Below are positions 1 through 9,512 of a stretch of DNA of 30,731 nucleotides, in pieces. Where the stretch lies: contig JAUJNU010000018.1 in assembly GCA_030448085.1 (NCBI GenBank), positions 1-30,731 on the forward strand, written 5' to 3'. Positions within the stretch are counted from its first letter, which is position 1. The number at the start of each line of letters is the position of its first letter. The position numbers and the translations under genes were made by a program. The notes below the pieces were generated by a model. It was not told where the DNA came from, did no database searches, and saw only the letters and a list, made by a program, of their open reading frames with translations. The stretch comes from Actinomycetota bacterium. Lineage in GTDB: Bacteria > Actinomycetota > UBA4738 > CADDZG01 > WHSQ01.

Positions 1-2
1 TC

Positions 3-2525
3 ACCGACCGAGCCCGACGAGTCCTGGTCCTGGCCCAGGAGGAAGCGCGGCTGCTCAACCACAACTACATCGGGACCGAGCACATTCTGCTCGGCCTCAT
101 CCACGAAGGCGAGGGCGTCGCCGCCAAGGCGCTCGAGTCGCTCGGCATCTCGCTCGAAGCCGTACGCGAGCAGGTCGAGCGCACCATCGGCCCGCCCGGC
201 ACCGCCGCCAGCGGCGCGCCGCCGTTCACGCCGCGTGCGAAGAAGGTGCTCGAGCTCTCGCTGCGCGAGGCGCTCCAGCTCGGTCACAACTACATCGGCA
301 CCGAGCACCTCCTCCTCGGCCTCATCCGCGAGGGTGAGGGCGTCGCCGCCCAGGTGCTCGTCACCCTCGGCGCCGACCTCAGCCGCGTCCGCCAGCAGGT
401 CATCCAGCTCCTGTCCGGCTACGGCGGCGGCAAGGAAGGCACGTCCTCCGGCAGCGCCGGCCCCCAGGGCACCCAGGAGACGCCTTCGGGGTCGCTCGTG
501 CTCGACCAGTTCGGCCGGAACCTCACCCAGCAGGCGCGGGAGAAGAAGCTCGACCCGGTGATCGGGCGGCAGAACGAGATCCTGCGGGTGATGCAGGTGC
601 TGTCGCGCCGGACCAAGAACAACCCGGTCCTCATCGGCGAGCCCGGTGTGGGCAAGACGGCGATCGTCGAGGGCCTCGCCCAGGCGATCGTCAAGGGAGA
701 GGTGCCGGAGACCATCACCGGCAAGCAGCTCTACACGTTGGACCTCGGTGCTCTCGTCGCCGGGTCGCGTTACCGCGGTGACTTCGAGGAGCGTCTCAAG
801 AAGGTCCTCAAAGAGATCAAGACGCGCGGCGACATCATTCTCTTCATCGACGAGCTGCACACACTCGTCGGGGCTGGGGCCGCCGAGGGAGCTATCGACG
901 CAGCCAGCATCCTCAAGCCGATGCTGGCCCGTGGCGAGCTGCAGACGATCGGCGCGACGACTCTCGACGAGTACCGCAAGCACCTCGAGAAGGACGCCGC
1001 CCTCGAGCGACGTTTCCAGCCGATCAAGGTGCCGGAGCCGACCGTCGCTCACACGATCGAGATCCTGAAGGGCCTTCGAGACCGGTACGAGGCACACCAC
1101 CGCGTGACGATCACCGATCAGGCCCTCGTGGCGTCGGCGAACCTGGCCGACAGGTACATCAGCGACCGGTTCCTCCCCGACAAGGCCATCGACCTGATCG
1201 ATGAGGCCGGCTCGCGCCTGCGCATCCGGCGGATGGGCGCGCCGCCCGACTACCGCGAGCTCGAGGAGCACATCGCCGACGTCCGCCGCCAGAAGGAAGA
1301 GGCGATCGAGGCGCAGGACTTCGAGAAGGCGGCCGGATTCCGGGACGAAGAGAAGCGGCTCATGACCGAGCGCTCGGAGAAGGAAACCGAGTGGCGCACT
1401 GCGGAGGGCGAGGCTTTCTCCGAGGTCAACGAAGAGGAGATCGCGGAAGTGCTCTCCTCGTGGACCGGCATCCCGGTGATGTCGCTTACCGAGGAAGAGA
1501 CCGCCAAGCTGCTGCGGATGGAAGACGAGCTCCATCAGCGGATCGTCGGCCAGCACGATGCGATCGCTGCGGTTTCTCGTTCGATCAGAAGGACCCGTGC
1601 CGGCCTCAAGGACCCGAAGCGCCCGGCAGGCTCGTTCATCTTCCTCGGCCCGTCCGGAGTCGGGAAGACCGAGACCGCGAAGGCTTTGGCAGAGTTCATG
1701 TTCGGGGACGAGGACGCCCTCATCCAGCTCGACATGTCCGAGTACATGGAGAAACACACGGTGAGCCGTCTTATGGGCTCGCCTCCGGGGTACGTCGGCT
1801 ACGAAGAAGGTGGCCAGCTGACCGAAGCCGTGCGCAGGCGCCCCTACTCCGTGGTGCTGCTCGACGAGATCGAGAAGGCACACCCGGACGTCTTCAACAC
1901 GCTCCTGCAGATCCTCGAGGACGGGCGTCTGACGGATGCCCAAGGCAAGACCGTGGACTTCAAGAACACCGTGATCATCATGACTTCAAACCTCGGGACA
2001 CAGAACCTCAGGAAGCCCGCGATGGGCTTCGGCCTGGCGGACGAGGCGCTGACGTACGACAAGATGAAGGAGCGGGTGAACGAGGAGCTGAAGCGCAACT
2101 TCAGGCCTGAGTTCCTGAACCGCATCGACGAGGTCATCGTCTTCCACGAGCTGAGCAAGGGCGAGGTGTTCCAGATCGTCGACTTCATGATCAAGAGGCT
2201 CGCAGGACAGCTCGAGAGCCAGGACGTTTCGATCGAGCTGACAGAGAGTGCCAAGGAGGTTCTGTCCTCCCGGGGTTACGACCCCACGCTCGGTGCTCGT
2301 CCATTGCGACGGGCGATCCAGAGGCTCATCGAGGACCCGATCTCGGAGAAGATCCTGTGGAAGGAGTACGAGGCCGGCGACGTCATCATCGTCGACTCGC
2401 AGCCCGGCGAGGATGGCGAGAAAGAGATCGTCTTCCGGAAGGCCGAGCGGTCTCCGGACCACCCCCCCGTGGAGCTCGCAGGGGCGGCGATCGCCGACGG
2501 AGAAGGAGATGGGGCCGAGATCTGA
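3..2525 (+). CDS. clpC: ATP-dependent Clp protease ATP-binding subunit ClpC (5' partial)
   Basis: HSP100 unfoldase that feeds substrates to ClpP in the cytoplasm. The reading frame is already open at base 3 ([16 protein letters not shown]), so only about the first five codons lie outside the window. About 840 residues are visible, as expected for a full-size ClpC. In order there are two N-terminal Clp_N repeats, each with [13 protein letters not shown] or GHNYIGTEH motifs, then AAA-1 with Walker A GEPGVGKT near residue 212 and Walker [13 protein letters not shown]-type coiled middle segment follows ([20 protein letters not shown]), which separates ClpC from ClpA and ClpB. AAA-2 has Walker A GPSGVGKT near residue 549 and [10 protein letters not shown]. 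The C-terminal D2-small domain contains [18 protein letters not shown]. It ends in a TGA shortly before a strong hairpin. Identity is very secure. Confidence 0.97.
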   Translation, partial: TDRARRVLVLAQEEARLLNHNYIGTEHILLGLIHEGEGVAAKALESLGISLEAVREQVERTIGPPGTAASGAPPFTPRAKKVLELSLREALQLGHNYIGTEHLLLGLIREGEGVAAQVLVTLGADLSRVRQQVIQLLSGYGGGKEGTSSGSAGPQGTQETPSGSLVLDQFGRNLTQQAREKKLDPVIGRQNEILRVMQVLSRRTKNNPVLIGEPGVGKTAIVEGLAQAIVKGEVPETITGKQLYTLDLGALVAGSRYRGDFEERLKKVLKEIKTRGDIILFIDELHTLVGAGAAEGAIDAASILKPMLARGELQTIGATTLDEYRKHLEKDAALERRFQPIKVPEPTVAHTIEILKGLRDRYEAHHRVTITDQALVASANLADRYISDRFLPDKAIDLIDEAGSRLRIRRMGAPPDYRELEEHIADVRRQKEEAIEAQDFEKAAGFRDEEKRLMTERSEKETEWRTAEGEAFSEVNEEEIAEVLSSWTGIPVMSLTEEETAKLLRMEDELHQRIVGQHDAIAAVSRSIRRTRAGLKDPKRPAGSFIFLGPSGVGKTETAKALAEFMFGDEDALIQLDMSEYMEKHTVSRLMGSPPGYVGYEEGGQLTEAVRRRPYSVVLLDEIEKAHPDVFNTLLQILEDGRLTDAQGKTVDFKNTVIIMTSNLGTQNLRKPAMGFGLADEALTYDKMKERVNEELKRNFRPEFLNRIDEVIVFHELSKGEVFQIVDFMIKRLAGQLESQDVSIELTESAKEVLSSRGYDPTLGARPLRRAIQRLIEDPISEKILWKEYEAGDVIIVDSQPGEDGEKEIVFRKAERSPDHPPVELAGAAIADGEGDGAEI

Positions 2526-2550
2526 TCGGCTGACAGTGCCATGTGTTGAC

Positions 2551-2580
2551 AGAGGCCCGGGCGGTTGCCCGGGCCTCTTC
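2551..2580 (+). terminator. Hairpin terminator after clpC
   Basis: A perfect 12-bp stem (agaggcccgggc at 2551-2562, gcccgggcctct at 2567-2578) closes a ggtt loop 25 bp after the clpC stop. Only a short T-containing tail follows, so it is a strong GC hairpin with a weak U-tract, as is common in actinobacteria. Confidence 0.8.
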
Positions 2581-2687
2581 GCGTACATTCAGAGAAGGCC
2601 CGATCAGGCACGTTCGCCCATATTCGCGCCTCGAGTATCGAGCGAATTACGTAGGGGTTTCCGGCCTCCTTCGGGGCCTCGGCCAAG

Positions 2688-2693
2688 TACCTT
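2688..2693 (+). promoter_or_regulatory. Possible -10 box (TACCTT) for the ABC exporter operon
   Basis: TACCTT fits the TANNNT actinobacterial -10 pattern. It lies 33 bp before the TTG start of the ABC ATPase, leaving a short leader that contains the Shine-Dalgarno. No convincing -35 is visible. A short inverted repeat, CTCGA-gta-TCGAG, sits upstream at 2630-2642. Confidence 0.35.
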
Positions 2694-2726
2694 GGATGCA
2701 GCAAGACCCTCGAAAGGAATGCGCCC

Positions 2727-3455
2727 TTGAAGACTCAGGTGAAGCCGGAACCGTCGCCGCCCGCAGCCGGCGGCGACATCCTCGTCGCTTCCGGGGTGCG
2801 AAAGATCTACCGCACGGGGGCCGAGTCGGTCGAGGCCCTTGCAGACCTAGATCTGGTGGTGGGCCGCGGCGAGTTCGTTGCGGTCATGGGCCCGTCGGGC
2901 TCCGGCAAGACCACGCTCCTCAACTGCCTTTCCGGGCTAGACGACATAGATGAAGGCTCGGTGCTCGTGGAGGGGGAGAACATCCACCAGCTCTCGGACG
3001 CCCGGCGGAGCCGTCACCGGGCCGAGAAGATGGGGTTCATCTTCCAGTCCTTCAACCTCATCCCCGTGTTCACCTCGGCGGAGAACGTAGAGCTCCCTCT
3101 GCTGTTGGCGGGAGCATCGCAAGCAGAGGCACGCAAGGCCGCCGAGAAAACGCTCGAGCGGGTCGGCCTGGGGCATCGGAAGGGCCACCGCCCGAACGAG
3201 CTGTCTGGAGGGGAGCAACAGAGGGTGACCATCGCCCGTGCGCTCGCGGGTAACCCGGCACTCGTCTGGGCCGACGAGCCCACCGGCAACCTCGACACGG
3301 AGACCGCCGGCTCGATCATGGCCCTCCTGCTGGAGCTCAACGCGGACGGTTTGACGCTCGTCCTCGTGACGCACGATTCCGCCATCGGCGGCCTCGCGGA
3401 GAGATTGATCGTTATGAGGGACGGCAGGATCGAATCATCAAGAAAGAAGAGTTAG
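2727..3455 (+). CDS. ABC transporter ATP-binding protein (MacB/LolD type)
   Basis: Nucleotide-binding subunit that should power the permease encoded 7 bp downstream. The protein has 242 residues: Walker A GPSGSGKT at 55-62, Q-loop FQSFN at 106-110, signature LSGGEQQR at 159-166, Walker B LVWADEPT at 179-186 and the H-loop histidine in VTHD near 216. The short LNCLSGLD and EPTGNLDT motifs are typical of the MacB/LolD/FtsE subfamily, whose partners are FtsX-like permeases and which perform mechanotransmission or extrusion rather than classical import. The TTG start is chosen because a gaaagga Shine-Dalgarno lies just upstream (2711-2719) and the conserved domain begins soon after a short proline-rich N-terminus. 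The substrate cannot be deduced. Confidence 0.93.
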   Translation: MKTQVKPEPSPPAAGGDILVASGVRKIYRTGAESVEALADLDLVVGRGEFVAVMGPSGSGKTTLLNCLSGLDDIDEGSVLVEGENIHQLSDARRSRHRAEKMGFIFQSFNLIPVFTSAENVELPLLLAGASQAEARKAAEKTLERVGLGHRKGHRPNELSGGEQQRVTIARALAGNPALVWADEPTGNLDTETAGSIMALLLELNADGLTLVLVTHDSAIGGLAERLIVMRDGRIESSRKKS

Positions 3456-3462
3456 AGCCAAA

Positions 3463-6339
3463 GTGGCGCTCGCTCTAGTAGCACTCGCCTTCCTCGTCGC
3501 CGTCTATCAGATGTTCAGGTGGCCCGTTCTTCGCAGGCTCGCGCTTCGAGAGGTGAAGCGCAGGCGTGGCGAGACCCTCCTCGTCATCGCCGGCAGCCTT
3601 CTTGGCACCGCCATCATCGCCGGGAGCTTCATCGTCGGAGACACCCTCGATTCGTCCATCCGCGTCACTGCCACGACGCAGCTCGGGCCCGTAGACGAGG
3701 TGCTGGTGTTCTCAGACCTGCCAGAGGGAGCCGAGGCGGAGGAGAAGCTCACCGCTCTCGAGGACCCTCGGATCGACGGGGTCACGTCGCTCCTGAGGGC
3801 GCCCGCCTCGATATACATCACCCGCGAGGGGGTGCCTCTCGTGGAGCCTTCTGCCCAACTCATCGAGATGGACTTCGATGAGGGGAGGAGCTTCGGAGGG
3901 GACGCGGAGGCCACCGGGCTTCAGGGGGCAACCCCGGGGCCGGGCGAGGTAGCGCTGGGATCCGACCTCGCTCAGGTTCTCGAGGCTCGGGTGGGGGAGC
4001 GAGTGACCGCGTCGTTGTACGGGGAGGAGGTCCAGCTCGATGTCGTGAGGGTGCTGCCGCGTCTGGGTCTGGCCGGGTTCTGGACCGGGATCGAATCCTC
4101 TTCGGTCAACGCCTTCGTCGCCCCCGGAACCCTGGCCGAGCTGGGCACCGAGGTGGGCACCCCGTCACTGTCGACCGTGCCTCCGCTCCTCAGCGTGCTC
4201 GTTTCGAACGCCGGGGGGGTGGAGGAGGGAGCCGTTCTATCTGCAGAGGTGACCGAGCTCATCAAGCAGGCCGTGGGGGACCCCTCGATACAGGTCCAAG
4301 AGATGAAGAAGGACCGGTTGGATTCAGCCAAGGTTCAAGGCGAGCAGTTCAGTCAGTTCTTCGTGGCCATCGGAGCGTTCGCCGTCATCGCCGGGATCTT
4401 GCTGCTGGTGCAGATCTTCGTGATGCTTGCCGAGGAGCGTAAGTCGCAGCTGGGAATGCTGAGGGCTGTCGGCCTGCGAAGGTCAGACCTCGTGAGGACG
4501 TTCTTCATGCAGGGGGCGATCTACGCGCTCCCCGCGGGGATCCTCGGCGCCCTGCTCGGGATAGGGGTCGGGTGGGCGATCGTCAAGGTAGCGGCGCCCA
4601 TCTTCGGGGGCGGGGGTGACTTCTCGCTGGACCTCAAGTTCGCGATGGAGCCCGCGAGCCTGATCAACGGGTTCTGTATCGGCGTGATCATCTCGCTCGT
4701 CACGGTGCTCTTCACCAGCATCAGGATCTCGCGCATCAACATCATCCGGGCGATCAGGGACCTCCAGGAGCCCAAGAAGCTCGCGGCGAGCCTGCGAACG
4801 GTCATCGTGGGTGTCGTGACGGCGCTCGCGGGAGGTGGTGCTTTCGCCGCGGGCATGGCCTCACCAGAGAACGCGTGGCCTGGTGCTCTGCTCGGCCCCC
4901 CGGTAGCGCTGTTCGCCCTGCTCCCCCTGCTCGGCCGGATCGTGCCGAGGCGTGCGTCCGTTCTCCTCGTCGCGTCTCTCTCGCTGGCGTGGGGGATCCT
5001 CGGCGACTCCCTCGCGGGGGGGAAGATCTTCGGGTCGGGCGACATCTTCGCTTTCGTCCTTCAAGGGGTGCTCCTCAATGTCTCGGCCGTGATCCTGCTG
5101 AGCCAGGTGCAGGAGAACCTCGGGCACGTCCTCGGCCGGGTCTCGGGTCGAAGCCTGTCGCTCCGGCTCGGCCTCTCTTATCCTCTCGCCCGGCGTTTCA
5201 GGACGGGCCTGACCCTCGGCATGTTCTCGCTCGTGATCTTCACGATGGTCTTCATATCCGCCCTGTCGAACGTCTTCGGTGGCCAGGTGGAGAACTCGCT
5301 GCGGAGAGAAGCCGGTGGCTACGAGATCATCGCGGACTCTCTGCCGTCGAACCCGCCGCGGGTCGAGGACCTACAGGCGGTGGCCGGCATCGAGCACGTC
5401 TCGGCTGCTCTCAGCGGAGCCGCGCAGTTCAGCATCGGGGGTGGCACCGAGATGGACCCATGGCCCGTCACCGGCATCGACGACAGTTTCTTGGCAGCGA
5501 CCCCTCCCGAGCTCGAGGAGCTGGCGCCGGGCATCCTCGATGACGCCGAAGCGTGGCGCAGGGTGGCGACCGAAGAAGGTGTGGCCCTGGTACCTCAGTT
5601 CTTCCTCCAAGAGGGAGGGGGCGGGCCCCCCCAGGGTCTGGTGGAGGTGGGGGACATCGTGACGATGTCCAACCCACTCACCGGCACGAGTGGCGATCTC
5701 GAGGTGATCGGGTTCACTTCCAGCACGAGCTTCCGGACCATGAACGCGTACATGTCCAGTGGCGCTGTGAAAGAGGTGCTGGGTGATCTCATCACCCAGT
5801 CTCGCTTCTTCGTAGACGCGAGCGACGGGGAAGATCCGGCCGTGGTGGCGCAGACCCTTCAGGGCGAGCTTCTGGCGAACGGTGTCGAAGCCGAGACGTT
5901 CCGTTCGATCGTCGAGGAGAACCAGGCTCTCAGCCTTCAATTCTTCAAGCTGATGCAGGGATACCTGGCCCTGGGCCTTCTCGTCGGCATCGCCGGGATA
6001 GGCGTCGTCATGGTTCGCGCCGTTCGTGAGCGCAGGAGGCAGGTTGGCGTGTTGCGGTCTCTGGGATTCCGTCCCCGGATGATCGGCAAGGCATTCATCC
6101 TCGAGTCGGCGTTCACCGCGCTCGAGGGGATCCTCGTTGGGACGGTCCTAGCGTTGATCACGGCCTATCAATTGATCCAGACGGGTGAGTTCGGCGAAGG
6201 CGTCGTCTTCACGATCCCCTGGTTCGACATCACGGTCCTGCTCGTCGTATCGCTCGTAGCCTCGCTGCTCGCCACGGCCTGGCCGGCGCGGCAGGCGGCG
6301 GCGATCCCCCCTGCGGTGGCGCTGAGGATCGCCGACTAG
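3463..6339 (+). CDS. ABC transporter permease with two FtsX/MacB_PCD units
   Basis: Membrane partner of the preceding ATPase, started at a GTG 7 bp after that gene's stop, so the two are one operon. The 958-residue protein has an N-terminal membrane segment and a MacB-like extracytoplasmic region to about residue 290. A first FtsX core follows (FFVAIGAFAVIAGILLLVQI, EERKSQLGMLRAVGLRR). Several extra membrane helices occupy the middle (about 440-560). A second extracytoplasmic region and a second FtsX core (RERRRQVGVLRSLGFRPRM) end near the C-terminus. The duplicated layout with about ten helices is typical of large actinobacterial exporters of this family, which are usually annotated only generally as lipoprotein or peptide release systems. 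No substrate gene is adjacent. The frame is intact throughout. Confidence 0.9.
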   Translation: MALALVALAFLVAVYQMFRWPVLRRLALREVKRRRGETLLVIAGSLLGTAIIAGSFIVGDTLDSSIRVTATTQLGPVDEVLVFSDLPEGAEAEEKLTALEDPRIDGVTSLLRAPASIYITREGVPLVEPSAQLIEMDFDEGRSFGGDAEATGLQGATPGPGEVALGSDLAQVLEARVGERVTASLYGEEVQLDVVRVLPRLGLAGFWTGIESSSVNAFVAPGTLAELGTEVGTPSLSTVPPLLSVLVSNAGGVEEGAVLSAEVTELIKQAVGDPSIQVQEMKKDRLDSAKVQGEQFSQFFVAIGAFAVIAGILLLVQIFVMLAEERKSQLGMLRAVGLRRSDLVRTFFMQGAIYALPAGILGALLGIGVGWAIVKVAAPIFGGGGDFSLDLKFAMEPASLINGFCIGVIISLVTVLFTSIRISRINIIRAIRDLQEPKKLAASLRTVIVGVVTALAGGGAFAAGMASPENAWPGALLGPPVALFALLPLLGRIVPRRASVLLVASLSLAWGILGDSLAGGKIFGSGDIFAFVLQGVLLNVSAVILLSQVQENLGHVLGRVSGRSLSLRLGLSYPLARRFRTGLTLGMFSLVIFTMVFISALSNVFGGQVENSLRREAGGYEIIADSLPSNPPRVEDLQAVAGIEHVSAALSGAAQFSIGGGTEMDPWPVTGIDDSFLAATPPELEELAPGILDDAEAWRRVATEEGVALVPQFFLQEGGGGPPQGLVEVGDIVTMSNPLTGTSGDLEVIGFTSSTSFRTMNAYMSSGAVKEVLGDLITQSRFFVDASDGEDPAVVAQTLQGELLANGVEAETFRSIVEENQALSLQFFKLMQGYLALGLLVGIAGIGVVMVRAVRERRRQVGVLRSLGFRPRMIGKAFILESAFTALEGILVGTVLALITAYQLIQTGEFGEGVVFTIPWFDITVLLVVSLVASLLATAWPARQAAAIPPAVALRIAD

Positions 6340-6372
6340 GGGCGCTCCCTCGTCTCTGTCACACCCCCCCGG

Positions 6373-6378
6373 TAGCGT
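6373..6378 (+). promoter_or_regulatory. -10 box TAGCGT of leaderless radA
   Basis: TAGCGT is followed by exactly 6 nt (ccggcc) and the radA ATG. There is no Shine-Dalgarno, so transcription would start on or next to the start codon. The same geometry recurs at seven other genes here. Confidence 0.65.
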
Positions 6379-6384
6379 CCGGCC

Positions 6385-7770
6385 ATGGCAAGAAGAGCAG
6401 ATCATGAGAAGGGTCCCACCTACCTCTGCAGTGGCTGCGGGCACACCGCAACCAAGTGGTTCGGACGTTGCCCGGCGTGCGGGTCTTGGGACGTCACGGC
6501 CTCGGCCGGAGGTACTGTCAGCGGCGCCTCTGTGGCCCCTCTTCCGAGCGCTTCGTCCGGCCCGGACAGGTTTTCGTCCGGCCTCGAGGAGGTAGACCGG
6601 GTGATGGGCGGTGGGCTCGTCCCGGGGGGCGTCGTCCTGGTGGCGGGCGAGCCGGGGATAGGCAAGTCCACACTCGTCCTGCAGGCGTTGGCTGGTCTCA
6701 CGAAAGTGGGTCGCAAAGCCCTGCTCCTCACCGGTGAGGAATCACCGGTGCAGGTCGGCATGCGCGCCACGCGGCTGGGATTGGCTCCGGAAAGTCTCTT
6801 GGCTGCCCCCGTGGAGAGCCTCGAGGACGTGTTGGGGGCCTGGAACCGGGTCGAGCCGGATCTCGTGGTGATCGATTCGATCCAGACGCTCCAGGACCAG
6901 GCCCTGGAGCAGGCCGCGGGAAGCGTCACCCAGGTAAGGGAATGCGCGGCCCGGATAGTCCGGCATGCAAAGGCGCTGGGGACGGCGGTCCTGTTGGTGA
7001 GCCACGTCACCAAAGAGGGGTCCGTGGCCGGGCCGAAGACGCTGGAGCACGTCGTCGACGCGGTGATGATCCTCGATGGCGACCGAGGGGGCGACCTACG
7101 CTTGCTGCGGCCCGTTAAGAACAGGTTCGGCTCGTGCGAGGAGACAGGGGTCTTCCTGATGACGAGCGAGGGGCTGCGTGCGGTGGGGGACCCATCCGCG
7201 ATGTTGCTCGCAGACCGGTGTGAGAACAGCTCCGGGTCCGTCATCTTTCCCGCTATGGAAGGGTCCCGTCCGGTGCTGACCGAGATCCAGGCACTGGTGG
7301 CGCCCGCGGTCTCGAGTGCCCAAGCCCGGCGGGTGGCGACGGGGCTGGATCCTCGGAGGCTGGCGCTTCTCATCGGGGTTCTCTCGAAGCACGCCGAGAT
7401 GAAGCTCGGTGAGCACGACATATTTGCTGCCGCGGCCGGGGGGCTGGCGGTGAAGGAGCCGGCTGCAGATCTTGCGATCGCCCTCGCTCTCTATTCGACG
7501 GTTACCGACTTAGCCTTCCCAGGACTGACGGTCGCCATGGGCGAGGTAGGGCTGGCGGGAGAGGTGCGACGCGTGCCGCGACTGGACAGGAGGCTCGCTG
7601 AAGCGAGCAGGATGGGGTTTCGATGCGCGCTGGTTCCTCGGGGGGTGGAGAGGGTTCCCGCCGGCATCGAAGTAGTGATCGTTCGCGATGTGAAAGAGGC
7701 GTTCGTACACCTGCGTTCGGTTGCACGAGAGGCGCTCTCACCAAAGCGAGCGCAAAGGCAGGCATGTTAA
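6385..7770 (+). CDS. radA: DNA repair protein RadA/Sms
   Basis: Recombination-associated RecA-like ATPase that promotes branch migration and processing of recombination intermediates. The protein has 461 residues, usual for the family. A C4 zinc finger is formed by Cys15, Cys18, Cys29 and Cys32. Walker A GEPGIGKST is at 88-96, the family-specific KNRFG motif at 245-249, and a Lon-protease-like C-terminal domain (FAAAAGGLAVKEPAADLAIALAL and GLAGEVRRVPRL) completes it. The ATG is preceded by a TANNNT box at leaderless spacing and no ribosome binding site, which supports this start. It lies upstream of carD, ispD and ispF, the usual actinobacterial neighbourhood; disA, often adjacent, is absent here. 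Confidence 0.96.
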   Translation: MARRADHEKGPTYLCSGCGHTATKWFGRCPACGSWDVTASAGGTVSGASVAPLPSASSGPDRFSSGLEEVDRVMGGGLVPGGVVLVAGEPGIGKSTLVLQALAGLTKVGRKALLLTGEESPVQVGMRATRLGLAPESLLAAPVESLEDVLGAWNRVEPDLVVIDSIQTLQDQALEQAAGSVTQVRECAARIVRHAKALGTAVLLVSHVTKEGSVAGPKTLEHVVDAVMILDGDRGGDLRLLRPVKNRFGSCEETGVFLMTSEGLRAVGDPSAMLLADRCENSSGSVIFPAMEGSRPVLTEIQALVAPAVSSAQARRVATGLDPRRLALLIGVLSKHAEMKLGEHDIFAAAAGGLAVKEPAADLAIALALYSTVTDLAFPGLTVAMGEVGLAGEVRRVPRLDRRLAEASRMGFRCALVPRGVERVPAGIEVVIVRDVKEAFVHLRSVAREALSPKRAQRQAC

Positions 7771-7773
7771 TCT
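7768..7773 (+). promoter_or_regulatory. Possible -10 box (TAATCT) for carD
   Basis: TAATCT overlaps the radA stop codon and would give a leader of about 80 nt with the aggagg ribosome site of carD. The same hexamer appears before secE. There is no clear -35. Confidence 0.35.
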
Positions 7774-7858
7774 CTGCCATCGAAGCGGCGCCCCGATCGA
7801 CACGACCCAGGGGGGTCCTCGCGCCCCGACCGGCCGATCCGCAGGAGGTAGATCCGGA

Positions 7859-8341
7859 GTGAATTTCAGCGTGGGTGACAAGGTCGTCTACCCGCACCAC
7901 GGCGCCGCGGTCATCGAGAAGCTGGAGAAGCGTGAGCTGCTGGGCGAGGAGCGGGACTACTTCATCCTGAAGCTCGCCTATGGCGAGCTGACGCTGATGG
8001 TTCCCACCGATTCGACTGAGGAAGTTGGCCTGCGGGAGGTAACCCCCGCCAAGGAAGTCCCGAATGTCATGAAGGTGCTCAAGAAGAACGAGCCCACAAC
8101 GAACACTACGAACTGGTCTCGCCGCTTCAAGGCGAACGTCGAGAAGTTGCGCTCCGGCGACATCTACCAGGTAGCGGACGTCGTTCGCAGCCTTCACCAG
8201 CGCGACAAGGAGAAGGGTCTCGCCGCCGGCGAGAAGCGCATGCTGACCAAGGCGCGTCAGATCCTCGTCTCTGAGCTCACCTTCTCGAAGGACTGCGACG
8301 AAGAAGCGGCAGAGAAGCTCCTCGATGAGGTGCTGGGATAG
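7859..8341 (+). CDS. carD: CarD family transcriptional regulator
   Basis: RNA-polymerase-binding factor that stabilises open complexes, especially at rRNA and other housekeeping promoters. The 160-residue protein begins FSVGDKVVYPHHGAAVIEK, the classic CarD/TRCF RNAP-interacting domain, and continues into the helical DNA-contacting C-terminal domain (RRFKANVEKLRSGD, GEKRMLTKARQILVSELTFS). The GTG start is preceded by aggagg at 7843-7848, 10 nt away. Longer in-frame extensions upstream are not conserved in this family. Its stop TAG overlaps the presumed first codon of ispD, so the two genes are translationally coupled, as is common in actinobacteria where carD precedes ispD. Confidence 0.96.
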   Translation: MNFSVGDKVVYPHHGAAVIEKLEKRELLGEERDYFILKLAYGELTLMVPTDSTEEVGLREVTPAKEVPNVMKVLKKNEPTTNTTNWSRRFKANVEKLRSGDIYQVADVVRSLHQRDKEKGLAAGEKRMLTKARQILVSELTFSKDCDEEAAEKLLDEVLG

Positions 8342-9033
8342 CAGACGCTTCAGCAGCAGCGATCATCGCCGCAGGAGGGTCGGGGACGCGCGCCCGGTCC
8401 TCTGTGGACCCGGATCCGAAGCAGTTCCGAGCGCTTGGGGGCCAGCCGCTCCTCGCCTGGTCCGTAGACCTCCTCCGTGCCGCCGGCTGCTTCCCGCTGA
8501 TGGTCGTGATCCCCGACATCTTCGTGGACCGTGCGAAGCTCGAATTCGCCGCGCCGGACGTGGTCGTAGTGCCGGGGGGGCCAACGAGACAGGCTTCGGT
8601 TCTAGAGGGACTGAAGCGCGTCCAGTCATCGCGGGTTGTGGTTCACGATGGCGCACGGCCGTTCGCTCCCCCCCATCTCGTGATCTCCACCCTTGCCGCT
8701 CTTGCCGAGTGCGATGGTGCCCTGGCGGCGTTGCCCCTTGATGAGACCCTGAAGATGGTGGCGGACGGCCTCGTGTCCGATACTCCCAGCCGGGACGGGC
8801 TGTGGAGGGCGCAGACGCCGCAAGCGTTCCACACGAACGTCCTGCACGATGCTCACGACCGTGCCCGCGCGGAGCGGTGGGAGGCGACCGACGATGCCGC
8901 TCTCGTCGAGCACTACGGCGGCCAGGTGCGGGTGGTCGAGGGGTCGCGCCAGAACATGAAGGTCACCTACCCGGCGGACTTCGACGTGGCCGAGGCGATG
9001 CTGCGAGGTGGCTTGGACCTGGCGCATCCATGA
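8338..9033 (+). CDS. ispD: 2-C-methyl-D-erythritol 4-phosphate cytidylyltransferase (non-standard start)
   Basis: Third enzyme of the MEP isoprenoid pathway: CTP plus MEP gives CDP-ME. The nucleotide-binding motif AAIIAAGGSGTRAR is encoded in frame from about 8356, followed by PKQFRALGGQPLLAWSVDLL, VVHDGARPF and WRAQTPQAF. The core is therefore complete. However, no ATG, GTG or TTG exists in frame between the upstream stop at 8326 and the GTG at 8404, which would delete the catalytic glycine loop. The best positioned initiator is an ATA at 8338-8340, overlapping the carD stop and 5 nt after a gaggtg Shine-Dalgarno. Either a rare AUA start is used or a base is wrong. The gene overlaps ispF by ATGA. 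Confidence 0.9.
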   Translation: MADASAAAIIAAGGSGTRARSSVDPDPKQFRALGGQPLLAWSVDLLRAAGCFPLMVVIPDIFVDRAKLEFAAPDVVVVPGGPTRQASVLEGLKRVQSSRVVVHDGARPFAPPHLVISTLAALAECDGALAALPLDETLKMVADGLVSDTPSRDGLWRAQTPQAFHTNVLHDAHDRARAERWEATDDAALVEHYGGQVRVVEGSRQNMKVTYPADFDVAEAMLRGGLDLAHP

Positions 9034-9503
9034 TGCGCGTAGGGCAGGGGTTCGATGTTCACGGCTTCGATCTTGGTCGCCCGCTGATCCTCGGAGGGAT
9101 CGAGGTGGAGGGGTCTCCGGGGCTCTCGGGTCACTCGGACGCGGACGTCCTCAGTCACGCGATCGCCGACGCCTTGCTGGGGGCAGCCGCCCTCGGAGAC
9201 CTGGGCGGCATGTTCCCGGCCGATGAGCGCTGGGCCGGAGCTTCGAGCCTCGACATCCTCAGAGCTTCCGCCGCCGCCGGGCGGGACGCAGGCTGGTCCG
9301 TAGCGAGTGTGGATTCGACGATCGTGGCGGAGCGACCGAAGCTTGCCTCATATATCCCGCGGATGAGGACCGAGGTCGCGGGCGCGTTGGGTGTCGACGT
9401 GTCACTGGTCTCGGTGAAGGCGACCACGACGGACGGTCTCGGCTTCACGGGCCGTGGAGAGGGCATAGCGGCCATGGCAGTCGTCCTTTTAGGGCGAGCG
9501 TAG
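9030..9503 (+). CDS. ispF: 2-C-methyl-D-erythritol 2,4-cyclodiphosphate synthase
   Basis: Fifth MEP-pathway enzyme, converting CDP-ME 2-phosphate to the cyclic diphosphate with release of CMP. The 157-residue protein shows the metal-binding DVH near the N-terminus (GQGFDVH), the HSDADVLSHA segment, GGMFP, DSTIVAERPK and the C-terminal GLGFTGRGEGIAA motif, all diagnostic. The ATG at 9030 overlaps the ispD TGA (ATGA), giving translational coupling; a second ATG directly follows and could also be used. The stop codon lies inside the -10 box of cysS. Confidence 0.96.
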   Translation: MMRVGQGFDVHGFDLGRPLILGGIEVEGSPGLSGHSDADVLSHAIADALLGAAALGDLGGMFPADERWAGASSLDILRASAAAGRDAGWSVASVDSTIVAERPKLASYIPRMRTEVAGALGVDVSLVSVKATTTDGLGFTGRGEGIAAMAVVLLGRA

Positions 9504-9506
9504 GGT
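9501..9506 (+). promoter_or_regulatory. -10 box TAGGGT of leaderless cysS
   Basis: TAGGGT overlaps the ispF stop and is followed by 6 nt (acggcc) and the cysS GTG. No ribosome binding site is present. Geometry is the same as at radA. Confidence 0.6.
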
Positions 9507-9512
9507 ACGGCC

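Noticed and set aside
6420..7421. Long minus-strand open frame opposite radA
   Set aside because: It mirrors the well-conserved radA frame; its translation is Arg/Ser/Pro-rich with no recognisable domain and no ribosome site. Long antisense frames are common in GC-rich DNA.
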